Shown: positions 47,621 through 58,530, counted from the stretch's first letter. The stretch is 64,000 nucleotides of DNA from Aselliscus stoliczkanus (GCA_033961575.1 CM066730.1:113976523-114040522), one strand, 5' to 3'. Made by a program: numbers and translations. Notes: a model not told the origin generated them from the sequence alone.

Positions 47621-48484
47621 CCCAAAACAAAAAAAAACACTAGCCACCTTTGTTCTGTTCCACAGAAAATTTTAAAAAGTTACATTGCATAAAATGAACC
47701 AGTGATGGGGGAAATAGTCTACTTAGGTTTTCCTTTAATTATCTTCTAAAATAATTGATATTCTTTATTGCTCTCTACAGTGCTTGGTGCAGTGTTGCAA
47801 CCTAATAAAAGTAATAGACCACTAACTCTCATTTTACTTCATTCATTTACTATAAAAATACATAGAAAATTAAATTTTATAAAAGTCATAGTTCTGAATG
47901 GGTAATGAGATGAGACAAATGCCTTGAGATGCATTCTCCATTTGCTTTGGTAATCTGCCTATCACAAAAGGTGTATTTCCTATCTATAGTCATAAGCCCA
48001 ATTTAATCAAAATATGATTTTCCCTGGACATACCAATCGGTAATTGACTCTTCAAATGCTTTGCATGAAAGAAATTCTGGTAATTTATTAAGCATCTAAT
48101 GACAGTTTATTGATGATGCAAGAGGACAGGTAGGAGACAAAGGCCAGAGGGACCAGTAATCAAAGAGACATCAAGTCACTGACTGTAGAGAGAGACACAT
48201 TTAGAAATAATACAAGATGAAGGGCTTGGGAATGAAAGGTGGAAAAAGGAACCATCAAATATGTCTAATTATGGAAGTAGCCAACCTCAAAGATTCCAAA
48301 TTGAAACTCTGATGTTATGGTTGAGCAAGGAATCTTAAATTCCATTTCACTTGGTGTGGTCCCTTTGTAGAACTTCTTTGATCTGGGAACAGGAAGACCA
48401 ATGAGCTGGCATACCCGTTTGAAATCCTCTATCATCTATACTCAGTGCTAGATAAGAGCAAAAGAGAGAAGGGGGCAACAAGAT
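47471..48484. other. Unannotated sequence with CA microsatellite
   Basis: No gene is recognised. It contains (CA)n at 47573-47621. Confidence 0.5.
47573..47621. repeat. (CA)n microsatellite
   Basis: AC units with one aa interruption near 47608, ending in cccaaaac. Confidence 0.95.
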
Positions 48485-48654
48485 TTTTTTTTTTTCTCTC
48501 TCTCTCTTTTTTTTTTTTTAGATTTCAACATATAAGTGAGACACACAATATTTGTCTTTCTCTGTCTGGTTTATTTCATTTAACATAAGGCCCTCAAGGT
48601 TCATCCATGTTGGTGCAAATGACAGGATTTCCGTCTTTTTGTGGCTGAATAATA

Positions 48655-48735
48655 TTGGGTTGTTCGAAAAGTCATGATGTATTTTTTCTATGTTTTTTGT
48701 TGCAAAAATACGTCATGACTTTTCTGACAACCCAA
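48655..48735. mobile_element. 81-bp palindromic mariner-type MITE
   Basis: The element is almost entirely two inverted repeats. The left end is ttgggttgttcgaaaagtca; the reverse complement of the right end is TTGGGTTGTCAGAAAAGTCA. Similarity continues through tgatgtattttt versus TGACGTATTTTT. TA dinucleotides flank it at 48653-48654 and 48736-48737, the mariner/Tc1 target duplication. It encodes nothing and must have been mobilised in trans by a mariner transposase. The size and structure recall the primate MADE1 element. It sits inside an L1 fragment, so it is younger than that L1. Confidence 0.93.
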
Positions 48736-48755
48736 TATTTTATTATGCATTTTAT

Positions 48756-48757
<2 letters not shown>

Positions 48758-48795
<38 letters not shown>

Positions 48796-48800
48796 TATAA
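48758..48800. repeat. (TA)n microsatellite
   Basis: TA repeats with a few aat interruptions near the right end. Confidence 0.9.
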
Positions 48801-49184
48801 TATTGCTTTCTTCATCCGTTCACCCATTGATAGATACTTAGGTTATTTCCATGTGTTGGCTATTATAAATAATGCTGCCATGAATATGGGGACATATATC
48901 TTTTCAAGTTAGTGTTTTTCTTTTTTTTCCTTTGGATAAATACCCAGAAGTGGAATTGCTGGATTGTATGGTAGATCTATTTTTAATTTTGGGGGGAATC
49001 TTTATACTGTTTTCCATAGTGACTGCACCAATTTACATTCCTAAACACAGTGCACAAGACTTCCCTTAAGAAAATATTCCATCTTCATCAACATTTATCT
49101 CTTGTCCTTTGATAATAGCCATTCTAACAGAAGAGTTTTCTTAATATCTATCTCATGATGATGTGGATGGCAACAGTAATAATA

Positions 49185-49430
49185 ATAAATAGAGCACATT
49201 AAAACTTACAAAGAACTTTTAACAAAAGACCTCATTTAATTACAATAGCAAGTAGATGAGTTAGGCAGATTATGTCTAATTATCTTCAATATGTCCAATT
49301 TTCAGATGAAGAAAATGACACTCAGAGAGGGTTTATAATTGCCAAAGGTCACATAGTTTGTGAGGGAAGCATGACCAGTCCTCTGATTTGTCTGGCTTCA
49401 CATTGCTACACATTGATGCCACACAGGGTG
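49185..49430 (-). mobile_element. MIR-like fragment
   Basis: In reverse MIR order: caattttcagatgaagaaaa, tgacactcagagagggttta, attgccaaaggtcacatagt and tgatttgtctggcttcacat. Diverged. Confidence 0.6.
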
Positions 49431-49583
49431 AGATCACAGCCCTAAGCAGCTGTAGTTGCTGGTGATGTATGCCTAATACACTATGTCCTGAGCAGTGTAA
49501 CCCAGTCTTATTTTAAGCTTTTCTTTGCCAAATATTCTTAAGTGAGAAGACCATAACGGGACTTGGATTATCTTTAAATTGGT

Positions 49584-49739
49584 ATTTAAATTGTTCAGAG
49601 TGGATCAACATTTAATATGACTGATGAATATCATTAATTGTCTTAAATGAAATATTTTCTCAAAATAAGTTAAAATATGTTTGGATAAAAAAACCAAGAA
49701 TGGCCTAAGTTGCAAAACTCAAGTCCTGAAGTATGACAA
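49584..49739 (+). repeat. Left arm of perfect 156-bp inverted repeat
   Basis: Starts atttaaattgttcagag and ends gaagtatgacaa. Base-by-base comparison with the reverse complement of 51239-51394 gives 156 of 156 identical positions. Identity stops abruptly at both ends. It is not a recognised repeat family. Confidence 0.97.
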
Positions 49740-51109
49740 GAATGTCTCAACTTAGAAAGATCCTAATAAGATTCTTCCTTTTTTGCCATATTCAGACACA
49801 TTACCAAAACTCAAGACTTTTTTATACATTGCTTTCACAGTGCTTTCTGTACTCCCCAAGACAGTTAATTTTCTTTTAAAATTCCTATAGTCACCAGTTA
49901 TTTCCTCTTCTTAAGATGGTTCTCCTTGTGTCCTCACTTTATAAGAGCTGGGCATTTTATCAGTTTCTGCTTCACGTGGGAATTAAAGTCAGGCTACCAA
50001 AGACACAAAAGCCATGGGTAATCTCCTGGAAAGATTAGAAACAAAATTGAATGACAGTTATGAGCCCTTTTATCACTTATTACTGAGAGCTATTTTCCTG
50101 AGTCATCTGCTGGAAATGAACACTATAATAGGCTGTAATGATAGTCAGGGTTCATCCACCATGGATTGCTATGTAAATTCTAAATAATATCTATTTCTTG
50201 ATTTGTCAACTTATGCCATCCTATAAAACATTAGTATTTTATGTCTCAATTTTATTGGTTATGTTATTAGTATTTCCAGAAATTACAGTTGTAACTGAAT
50301 AATATATCTAGATCTCTATTTATTGTTTATCCATCAATTTAGAGAGGATCTATTGACTCCTCACTAGATAAGTGAGAAAATTAGTGAATCTATTGCTTTT
50401 CCATCTATTTTCTCCCCTCTTTCTTCACATGCCAGCTCCTATTAGCCACTCTATTTCTTTTACATATTCTGTAATCATAATTGCCTCCTATGCTCTGTCT
50501 ATAAGTTGATTCTAAAGCTGAAAATAAACATATATATAATTGTAATGTAAATATTGTTTTCCTCAGGTCTAAGTGAAGCGACTGGATCCAAAAATGTTAA
50601 TCTATGTCACTTAATTTCTACTACACAAAAGAGAATGTCTATGCTAAGCATTCAGAGCAAATGTATTCTTGTTTCTTAGCTGTGCTTCCTTATAGAGTGT
50701 TCATTATTTAGAATATGGATTTCACTGCATCTGTTTATCATAGACTTGCTAAATGCCTCTATTTTCCTTATTGAAAAGGGAAAAGGCAAGGGCAAGTGAT
50801 TTCATCTTATCAAGTTCTAAACCATGTGATTTGTGATAGAATTGACTTGCTTATTAAAGAGACTCTACACATAGCACTCTCACTAATTTTCCCTATTTCT
50901 TATTAGGCTGGCTGCATAATTATCTTCTCTTTGCATTGCCTTGTATTTCCGCTACTTACACTGTTCAGGACTCCTGTTTTGTTTTGTTTTGTTTTGTTTT
51001 GTTTTGTTGGAATACAACTTCAAGCAAATTTTATTTTTAGAAAGTTAGTGTGAGTTCTACAATAAAATTGATAATTGCCTGCTAGCTTTCACTCCTGATT
51101 AAAAAGTGT
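49740..51109. other. Spacer between inverted arms, unannotated
   Basis: No gene or repeat is recognised except the (GTTTT)n array at 50975-51008. The arms could in principle pair over a loop of about 1.5 kb. Confidence 0.5.
50975..51008. repeat. (GTTTT)n microsatellite
   Basis: Six consecutive gtttt units. Confidence 0.9.
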
Positions 51110-51230
51110 GACAGCAGTGCTGGCCGAGTGGCACAATGGTTAAGTGCTGGCTTGGAAAGCCAGTGGCCCTGGTACGGGTCCCACATATGAGGACCAGTGA
51201 CACTGCCCTCAAAACAAAAACAAACAAACA
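51110..51230 (+). mobile_element. Short tRNA-head SINE next to inverted-repeat arm
   Basis: The head gctggccgagtggcacaatg, a B-box-like ggtacgggtccc, the end cactgccctc and a tail of A with scattered C (aaaacaaaaacaaacaaac). The flanks share aaaaagtgt (51101-51109 and 51231-51239). The left flank continues gacagca after the shared 9 bp, while the right flank switches into the inverted-repeat arm. This suggests the original right duplication was cut short by the rearrangement. Confidence 0.88.
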
Positions 51231-51238
51231 AAAAAGTG

Positions 51239-51394
51239 TTGTCATACTTCAGGACTTGAGTTTTGCAACTTAGGCCATTCTTGGTTTTTTTATCCAAACA
51301 TATTTTAACTTATTTTGAGAAAATATTTCATTTAAGACAATTAATGATATTCATCAGTCATATTAAATGTTGATCCACTCTGAACAATTTAAAT
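51239..51394 (-). repeat. Right arm of perfect 156-bp inverted repeat
   Basis: Exact reverse complement of 49584-49739. It begins at the last bases of the SINE-flanking aaaaagtgt. Beyond 51394 the sequence no longer matches. Confidence 0.97.
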
Positions 51395-52689
51395 TTTTGG
51401 TCATTTGTAGATAGTCTGTTTTTATTCCCATTTGGGGCCTATTAGAATGTCTCAATGCTCTTAAGTTCTGAAATTTTATAAAAATGCATCTATGTCTTCG
51501 TTTCAATTTGCATGATCAATTTATGCCTTTAGCTCAGATAAATTTTCCTGTGTAATTTATTTGATTATATCCCCATCAGTGGGAAAGAGCATAATATTAT
51601 TTTCTTTAGGAACTCTAATTAATTGTTTTTTGTCTATTCTGGATTGACCTTTCATGTCTTTTACATTGTCTCATATTTTCAATTCCCTTAGTATTTAGCT
51701 CTGAGAGATTTTTCTAAGCTTTATCTGCCACATCACCCAAATTCATTTTCAGCCATGTTCATTCATTATTGAATTCTTCTATTGATTTGTTTTGTTTTGT
51801 TTTTTGTTTGTCTGTTTGTTTGTTTTAGAAATCTTATTTAATTTCTGAAAAATCTGTCTTACTTCCTGATTACTCCTTTTTCACAGTGGTCTAATTGTGT
51901 TCTGAAATGTAATGTCTTCTTGAATATCATCCAGGATAGCAATTAATTTTTTTTTTTTTAGGTTCTCTTCTGTTACTTATGCTACCTCTATTTTCACAGG
52001 GTCATTTTTTTCTATTTTTTTACTTTTGTTAATCGTTTTTGATGCTATTGGTTAAGTTACTATTAACATGGGTAAATGAGGACCATGCAGTTAGCATACG
52101 TTGGAAAGTTTTATTGTCACTCCATTTCTTTGATTTACCAAAGACTTCTCTTCTTGGTAAGGCTTACATGAGGCAGTGCTCTGACAATCAGGCTGCTTTA
52201 TGGAGTGTATAGGCAGGAAATAGAAAGGTAGTTTCAGTACTTTTAACAACTCCATTGAATGGAAGACTTTACTCTGCTACCAGAGTAAAGTGGTTTCCTT
52301 GCTTCATTCTTCTGCCAGTCTGGAGCTTTCTTTCCCCCTTCATCTCCCAACTTTGCCCATGTTTAGGACTTTTGTGTGGGTCTAGAGTTTTCTCTAGTTC
52401 CTGTCTCTTTTCTTTAATCCCAACTCCCCAATATGGATCCTCTGGGGTAAATCTAACAGAAATAAATTCCTAGAAATAAATTCCCAAGTACTTAATTAAG
52501 ATGGAGGCAAATGCTATTCTAAATCCTTGTGGGTGGTGGAAGCATCAGCAGTCCCAGCTGTTTTATTGACATTCCTTCATTTAATTGGTCTGAAACATAC
52601 ACCAAAGCCCACACCTGATCTTCATCCCTGCCAACTCCAGAATTCAATCTATCTGATGTTTCCTGGGAAGAATGTCTCCCATCTTATTA
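51395..52689. other. Unannotated sequence
   Basis: No gene or clear repeat is recognised. T-rich runs occur at 51790-51830 and 51945-52020. Confidence 0.5.
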
Positions 52690-52823
52690 TACTACAATCA
52701 GTATAAGATCACAGTTCATTCTTGTTCCCACTATCTACCCAGACTGTACAAAAGTGTATGGTGCATGATTGGCACTCAATAAATATTTGCTGAAAGAATA
52801 GATGAACAAATGAATGAATGGAT
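52690..52823 (+). mobile_element. L2 LINE 3' end
   Basis: gtgcatgattggcactcaat followed by aaatatttgctgaaagaa and a tgaatgaatgg end is the L2 3' terminus. It is cut by the adjoining SINE. Confidence 0.75.
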
Positions 52824-52825
52824 TT

Positions 52826-53213
52826 TTTTTTAAATTTTATTGGGGAGTTGGGGTAGCAGAACAGTGTTGGGGAATTGGCAAAGGGGAACAACCAAATTGT
52901 TGTCTTTCAATCTTAGTTGTGGAGGGCACAAGTCCTCCATCTGGCCACCTGTCGGCAGCTTGCGGCCTCTCAGCTCAAGGTGCCCTGTTCAATCTTAGTT
53001 GTGGGTGGACATAGCCCACCATCTCATGCTGGAGTCGAATCTGCAACCTTGTTGTTAGGAGTACATGCTCTCACCAGCTGAGCCATCCTGCCACCTGTTG
53101 GCAGCTCAATGACAGCTCAGCCAGGGCGCAGTTCACTGGTCCATGTGGGAGTCAAACCGGTGACCCTGTTGCTCAGAGCCTGTGCTCTTAACCAACTGAG
53201 CACTTGGCCAACC
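52826..53213 (-). mobile_element. Dimeric tRNA-derived SINE
   Basis: On the minus strand the first tRNA-like head is at about 53130-53213 (GGCCAAGTGCTCAGTTGGTT, B-box-like GGTTTGACTCCC). A second tRNA-like unit is at 53020-53090 (GATGGCTCAGCTGGTGAGAG, B-box-like GATTCGACTCC). A body and the tail CCCCAATAAAATTT follow (about 52836-52850). The overall design matches 1125-1496. No clear TSD was found, so ends are approximate. Confidence 0.85.
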
Positions 53214-53217
53214 CCAA

Positions 53218-53463
53218 ACAGATTTTGATATATTTCTTTTGATACATTTTCATTGTTATTTTAATAAATATTTTGAAATGTGGGTATGTGCTCAGATCAT
53301 CATTTCAAACTGATGGAATTTTTAGTGAGTTATTAAAATCATAATTATAAAAATTGTGTACAAAGTTTGTGATATAATATTATATAATAGAATCAAAATG
53401 CTTAATTTTATATATACTTGATTACTACTTTTCAGATACTACTCAGTTTGTGTGTGTTTATTT

Positions 53464-53499
<36 letters not shown>

Positions 53500-54283
53500 C
53501 AGGGACTAGGAAAAATATCACATAAATGGTAATTTAATTTGATTTTTCAATTTCTAGAGATTTGGGCTCATGGTTTAGGTTTATTTGAATTTGCTGTAAT
53601 ATTATTTATGTAATAATAAAAATATGAAATTAGATGCCAGTGGAAAGAGATGCCACAGTCTCCAGGTTGATGTCGTATGAAAAAAAAATGCTGACAATTA
53701 GGAAAGCCTTCCTATATCTAATCTAAAACCTTTCTTTGTCACTTTTGTATAAGTCTCCCTTCCACCCACTACCAACACAGCTGTTCTTGTTTTACTGACC
53801 ATTTCTGATGATTCAATATTATCTGCTTGGATAATTATTACACCCATTCACTAAATAAATTTTAAATCAAATTTCCTAGGTATCATGCTAAAATCTGTGG
53901 ATACAAAGATAAATACAAATCTGTATTTTTTTAAGATCATAGCCTAGTGATTCTTCAGTGGGAATTCAGGGAGGTTTCTACAGTCTTTCTTTATCTGCTG
54001 ACTTTTAAGAAACTCTCCCCAACCTTCACTGTGCCTTTTTTCATAGATCTAATTATAATTATTGAAAGTTTGATTTTGTAATATCCAAGGAAAAACTGAA
54101 AAGCAAAGATAAGAAGGACAGGTAAAGGGAGGAGAAAACTAAAAGGTACAAAAAGAAAAGAGAGAAATAAAAGCAATGATAGAAATTATTTTACTTAGTG
54201 AAGGCATATAGGGAAAATTAAGAGAAAGATTATCCTTCTTGGGCAAATATAATTAAAACAATGAAAACTCTTCCTTTTCTATA
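53218..54283. other. Unannotated sequence with GT microsatellite
   Basis: No gene or repeat family is recognised apart from (GT)n at 53465-53497. Confidence 0.5.
53465..53497. repeat. (GT)n microsatellite
   Basis: About 16 GT units. Confidence 0.95.
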
Positions 54284-54285
54284 TA

Positions 54286-54853
54286 CGCGGTCAGACAATT
54301 AAATTCATGAACTCATCCTAGAAAAAGTGCTACATATCTCATTGCTGAATATCATTATGGTTGGTCACCTTCGAAGAACTCCCTTTAGGAGGCTGTGCAC
54401 CGATGCCAGTGCCTGGTGCACCATTCAAAGCAATTTTGTAACTCTTTTTCTGGAATGGCTATCAGAACAGTATTACCCTTGATGTCCTGAATGTCATCAA
54501 AATGTCTTCCTTTCAATATTTCCTTTATCTCTGGGTAAAAAAAGAAGTCATTGGGGGCCATATCAGGTGAGTAGAGAGGGTGTTCCAATACAGTTATTTG
54601 TTTACTGGCTAAAAATTCCCTCACACACAGTGCCGTGTGAACTGGTGTATTGTCGTGATGCAAGAGCCATGAATTGTTGGCAAAAAGTTCAGGTCGTCTA
54701 ACTTTTTCATGCAGCCTTTTCAACACTTCCAAATAGTAAACTTGGTTAACTGTTTGTCCAGTTGGTACAATTTCATAATGAAGAATCCCTCTGATATCAA
54801 AAAGGTTAGCAACATCATTGCAACAAGTTTGTGAACTTAATTGGCAGACCGTG
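54286..54853 (-). mobile_element. Internally deleted mariner transposon, 568 bp, both TIRs present
   Basis: The left end reads cgcggtcagacaattaaatt; the right end reverse complement reads CACGGTCTGCCAATTAAGTT, and similarity continues for about 30 bp. TA dinucleotides flank both ends (54284-54285 and 54854-54855). The interior carries the C-terminal half of the transposase on the minus strand, starting just before the first catalytic Asp. Full-length mariners are about 1.3 kb, so roughly 0.7 kb encoding the N-terminal DNA-binding region is missing. It is a non-autonomous deletion derivative that could once have moved in trans. Confidence 0.93.
54385..54838 (-). pseudogene. Mariner transposase, catalytic C-terminal part
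   Basis: The minus-strand frame contains the mariner catalytic core: LFDIRG with the first Asp, LLHHDNTPVH with the second, and YSPDMAPNDFFF with the third. Exactly 34 residues separate the second and third Asp (D,D34D, the mariner signature). It ends with FEWCTRHWHRC, similar to the usual C-terminus. The N-terminal helix-turn-helix DNA-binding half is missing. The open frame continues upstream through the TIR into flanking DNA (to 54906) by chance, giving a 173-codon frame whose first 31 residues or so are not transposase. All three Asp residues remain, but without the DNA-binding half it is not a working transposase. Confidence 0.93.
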
Positions 54854-54855
54854 TA

Positions 54856-55289
54856 TGCTTTTTGACATTGTAAATTATATACTCTTGTTTTGTTTTCATA
54901 TTCCAATGGAGTTTTCTACTTTGTGAAGTTATTCAGTTGTTTCATATATTACTTTGTGTCATTATTTCTATGGCAACCTAATGCTATATAAGAAAGTCCA
55001 GTATGTTATGTTTAAAGAAAGAGTAAAAGGTGGTTTTTGATTGAGAATTTAAGGAGCTTTTCTATATTAAAGTTCCGAATTTTATCTCATGGATTTTATG
55101 ATATCTATTTTGGCTCCCACGAAAGTGTTATCTCATACTTAACTAAGTTCTCCATCAATGAGCCTTCCAGAAAATTAAGCTATTTCAATAAATAAGGGAT
55201 TGATGTGCTTGTAATGGAATTCCCTTATGGATTTATGCCTGTATCATAAGCTTGGGTGGTTAAACAGCATCTCTATTCATCCAGTTTTT
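54856..55289. other. Unannotated sequence
   Basis: No gene or repeat is recognised. Confidence 0.5.
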
Positions 55290-56035
55290 CATGTGAGAAA
55301 CCTGGGAGTCATTCTTGACACCTGCCTCTTCTCTCCTTCCCTATATTCTATACATCACAAGTCTCATTGATGCTACTTTTAAAATGGGTCTTGATTCCTT
55401 CTAGCACTCTTTATTTCTGTCAGCATTCTGATCCTCAGCTAGACCTCAATCATCTTGCACATGGATCACTGAAATTGCTTCCTAATACACTTCCAAATGT
55501 CTCTCTCGATCCCTTCAATCCATTTTCACATAGCATTAATAGCAGTATTTCTAAAAACTCAAATTTACCACATGGCTCCTTTGCTTAAATCTCTTCAATG
55601 ACCTCCCTTTGCTCTTAGAACAAAACCTTAAATCCAAATGAAACTCCATGCAAGTGGCCTTCTTTAATCATATTCTTCTTTTGGTGAATAGCAGAGCTCC
55701 TTTCTGCTTCAAACACTTTGTATGCATCCCTTTCTTCCATATTTTATTTGAATAAATCCTATGTATGACTCAGGTTTCTGATTAACTGTCATTCCTCAGA
55801 GAAATATTATTGGACTCTCTTCCTCTTCTTAAGTCCCACATAGTAATTTGGGATTAACTGTTTTTGTTGTTGTTGTTGTTATTTGTTTAATAGCTATCTC
55901 TCCCATAAAAACTTAAGCACTATGAGGGCACAGATTGTATTCATTTTGCTTGTTACCACAGTCTCAGTAACTAGACTAGTGCCCAGCTTAGAGTAGTTGC
56001 TTAAAACAATTTTGGCGAGTAAATGAATGATGATG
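55290..56035 (+). mobile_element. L2 LINE 3' region
   Basis: Diverged L2-like order: tgcttaaatctcttcaatga, caaaaccttaaatccaaatg, taaaaacttaagcactatga, gggcacagattgtattcatt and a gagtaaatgaatgatg end. A (TTG)n run lies at 55862-55881. The short frame at 55367-55588 is within this repeat and is not a gene. Confidence 0.75.
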
Positions 56036-56639
56036 GTCATTGGCCTGGTGTTGTTGAATTATCTGCAGACTCTAAGCTATGGGTCAGCTCAGTACAGTAG
56101 AAGCTGTCATAGATGGCTTTTTCTCATACTGTTCTGGGTACTTAACCAGTCATAGGTGTGGTAATTCTGGCCACGAATTAGAAATTAGAATGGAGTTTGC
56201 AGCTTTTTAAACAATCTGGAGAAGTAGGCTCAGCATCTCAACATCAAGATAAAGAAAGATGACCCAGTCCAACAAAGTAGCAGATGCCTGATCTTGTCTT
56301 TTAATTCAAAAGACAGCATGCATGGGTAATATATAATAAGCATTTATTAGTGTGATAATAGTGTTTGAAATTCTCCTAGGTGACACGATGAGGAATCTCA
56401 AGATGGATGGAGTTGTTATACATTTGGTGTCTCGATTGTGCCTGCCAGAGCCTTTAAAGTCAGTTTAGTGGTCTATTAATGTGCCCATTATGAACCCAAT
56501 TTCTTACCTTAGTCATTTTAAATCTCATCTGTCTAATAACTTAGTATATGTTATTAGCCCAAATTCAAACATTTTATACCAACCATAATTCTTAGTTGTT
56601 AAACCAGTTTTGACTTATTGGTGCCACATTAAAACCTTA

Positions 56640-57420
56640 ATAGGTGGAATAATTGGCTCTCATAACAATTTGGAGTTAGAGGAGTCAGGAGCTAGTGCTG
56701 TTTCCAGATACCCGAAAGCTATGAACCAGTCCCCTTTGCCCTCTGAAAAGCTATGAATAAGTCCCCTTTGCCCTCTCCTGCATCACCCCACCCCTGCTGA
56801 TTCCTAGTTCTCCCAGTTCCCAAGCCAGCCCTAATTGAATCCACACAGGAGCCATGAAACCTGGCATGGCTCTTGGAAAACACCTTTCAGGATTTCATAG
56901 GGGAATCTTTCCCCAGGAGCAGCCAGTCAGTGGCACAAAATGATAGGCTTTATATGTTCTTTGCTTCAGAGGGATAAGCCTGAGGCCATCCTCAGGGAGA
57001 AAATTGAATTGTCAAGCCTTCTGAGTACTCTGGCCTGTAGCATTCCAAACTCTTTACATTTTAACATCAAGCATCAAAATTTACATTCCCACCAATTTGA
57101 TTTGTATGACTTCCCAATTTCTTATTAGCACCCTAAGCTTCACCCACTCTATAGCAAAATTAACTTCGCCTCCACAAAATGGACTCCTAGACGTAGATCT
57201 TGCATTTTAATCCTGCAGCCAAAAGTCAACAAACTCATTTCTAAGTGTCCCAGGATCAGATACTTGTGTTCCTGGACTCTTGAACCTGTTTATCCTCCTT
57301 GCCTACCTGCAAAGCCTCCGGTGCATCCTGTATGTCTTTGAATGCTTCTCCCCTCTCTAACTGAGAGAAGCGAAGCCTTCTGGGGTGCAATAAAACTGCT
57401 TTAGAAAGGCAAGAAGCAGA
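56640..57420 (+). mobile_element. Possible solo LTR (endogenous retrovirus-like)
   Basis: It has LTR-like features: two imperfect copies of a promoter-type module of about 33 bp near 56712-56778 (aagctatgaaccagtcccc and aagctatgaataagtcccc), and a late ggtgcaataaaactgc that could be a poly(A) signal. No flanking duplication or internal retroviral region was found, and the ends are guesses. It may equally be unique sequence. Confidence 0.3.
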
Positions 57421-58259
57421 TGGAAAATAAATGGGTTCACGTGCTCCAGGGACCCAAGTGCTGCTGCAGAAGGCAGAAACAAAACAGCTAAAAGCGAATG
57501 AGCATTCGATTTTTGTTTTTTAAATTTTGCATTGAGGTAGGGAAAGTATCAAGGTAAAGAATCAGAGGTTCTTTTGGTACAAATGACACATAGAGAGCAT
57601 TCTAGTTAAAGTCGGTTGCTTTCTAAATTCTAGAGAAAATTTATTGGTAGGTCTAACCTGTGTGACGGTGAAATGTAGGCCCTAAATTTGATTCCTGGCA
57701 AAGCAATTTTTCTCCTACTTTGGGACCTGTTTCATAGGGAGAAGTATGCTTTGAAAGAGAGAATAGAGTTTCAATCCTCAATTCAACATGTACTGTGTTT
57801 TTGGACAAGTCATTCAACATCCCAGAACCTCAGTTATCTCAACTCTGACATAGGGATAACAAAATTTGTATTGAAGTACTTTTGGAAGTATACAGGTATG
57901 TGTGCAAACCATTACTATTGCCAGGTCAATGCACACCTAAAGTCTATAGTTTCCTGCCCTACCCTCTCAGCTAAATGATTCGCATCCTCTATATCACCCC
58001 TCCTTCACTACTTGTTTCATAATTCTCACCAGATTTCTAGGAGCCACTTTAGATACCACTCCTAGCCCCCTCCGCCTTGTTCCCCTTTATATCCTTGCAG
58101 CTTTAATTTATGAGGCCAATGTAACTTAGAGAACAGGAAAAATCCATCTGGCGATATTGGACCTAAGGTGAGCTGATCAATTTGGGAGAATGAATTTTGC
58201 CACAGAGTCAAGACCCTTTGTGAATGATGCTCTTACTCAAATATGCTGTTTCCCAGGAA
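57421..58259. other. Unannotated sequence
   Basis: No gene or repeat is recognised. The 96-codon frame at 57688-57978 has no domain, and its composition is close to that of MIR-like UTR sequence (gacaagtcattcaacatcc). Confidence 0.45.
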
Positions 58260-58530
58260 ACAATTAATGATACATAGTGCTTACTGAGTGCTCACTTTGG
58301 GGCAGGTACTATTCAAGGTGCTTGTTTTGAATTTACTAATTGAATCTACCCCTCTCTCCAAATGGTATGATGAAGATCCAATTTTATTCTCATTTTACAG
58401 ATGAGAAAAGTGAGTGACATACAGAGATTGGGTGACTTGTCCAAGGTCACACAGGTTAAAAATAGAGACCTGGGAAGCTGACCAAGGCCTACTGTCTCCA
58501 TTGCTCACATACTTAACCACTGGGAAGTGC
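58260..58530 (-). mobile_element. MIR SINE
   Basis: In reverse MIR order: cttactgagtgctcactttg, ctcattttacagatgagaaa, gggtgacttgtccaaggtca and cacaggttaaaaatagagac. The short frame starting at 58414 lies inside it. Confidence 0.85.

Larger units (their letters stand above)
48486..49137 (-). mobile_element. 5'-truncated L1 fragment (ORF2 C-terminus)
   Basis: It is collinear with the ORF2 tail of the full-length L1 in the same orientation: aacatataagtgagac, cctcaaggttcatccatgt, ggctgaataatatt, ggataaatacccagaagtgg, tccatagtgactgcaccaat and ataatagccattctaacag. It is more diverged than the 24-32 kb copy. It is interrupted by the 81-bp MITE at 48655-48735 and by a (TA)n expansion. Confidence 0.85.

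Noticed and set aside
54838..54906. N-terminal extension of the mariner frame
   Set aside because: It runs through the terminal inverted repeat into flanking DNA; only the part inside the element is transposase.
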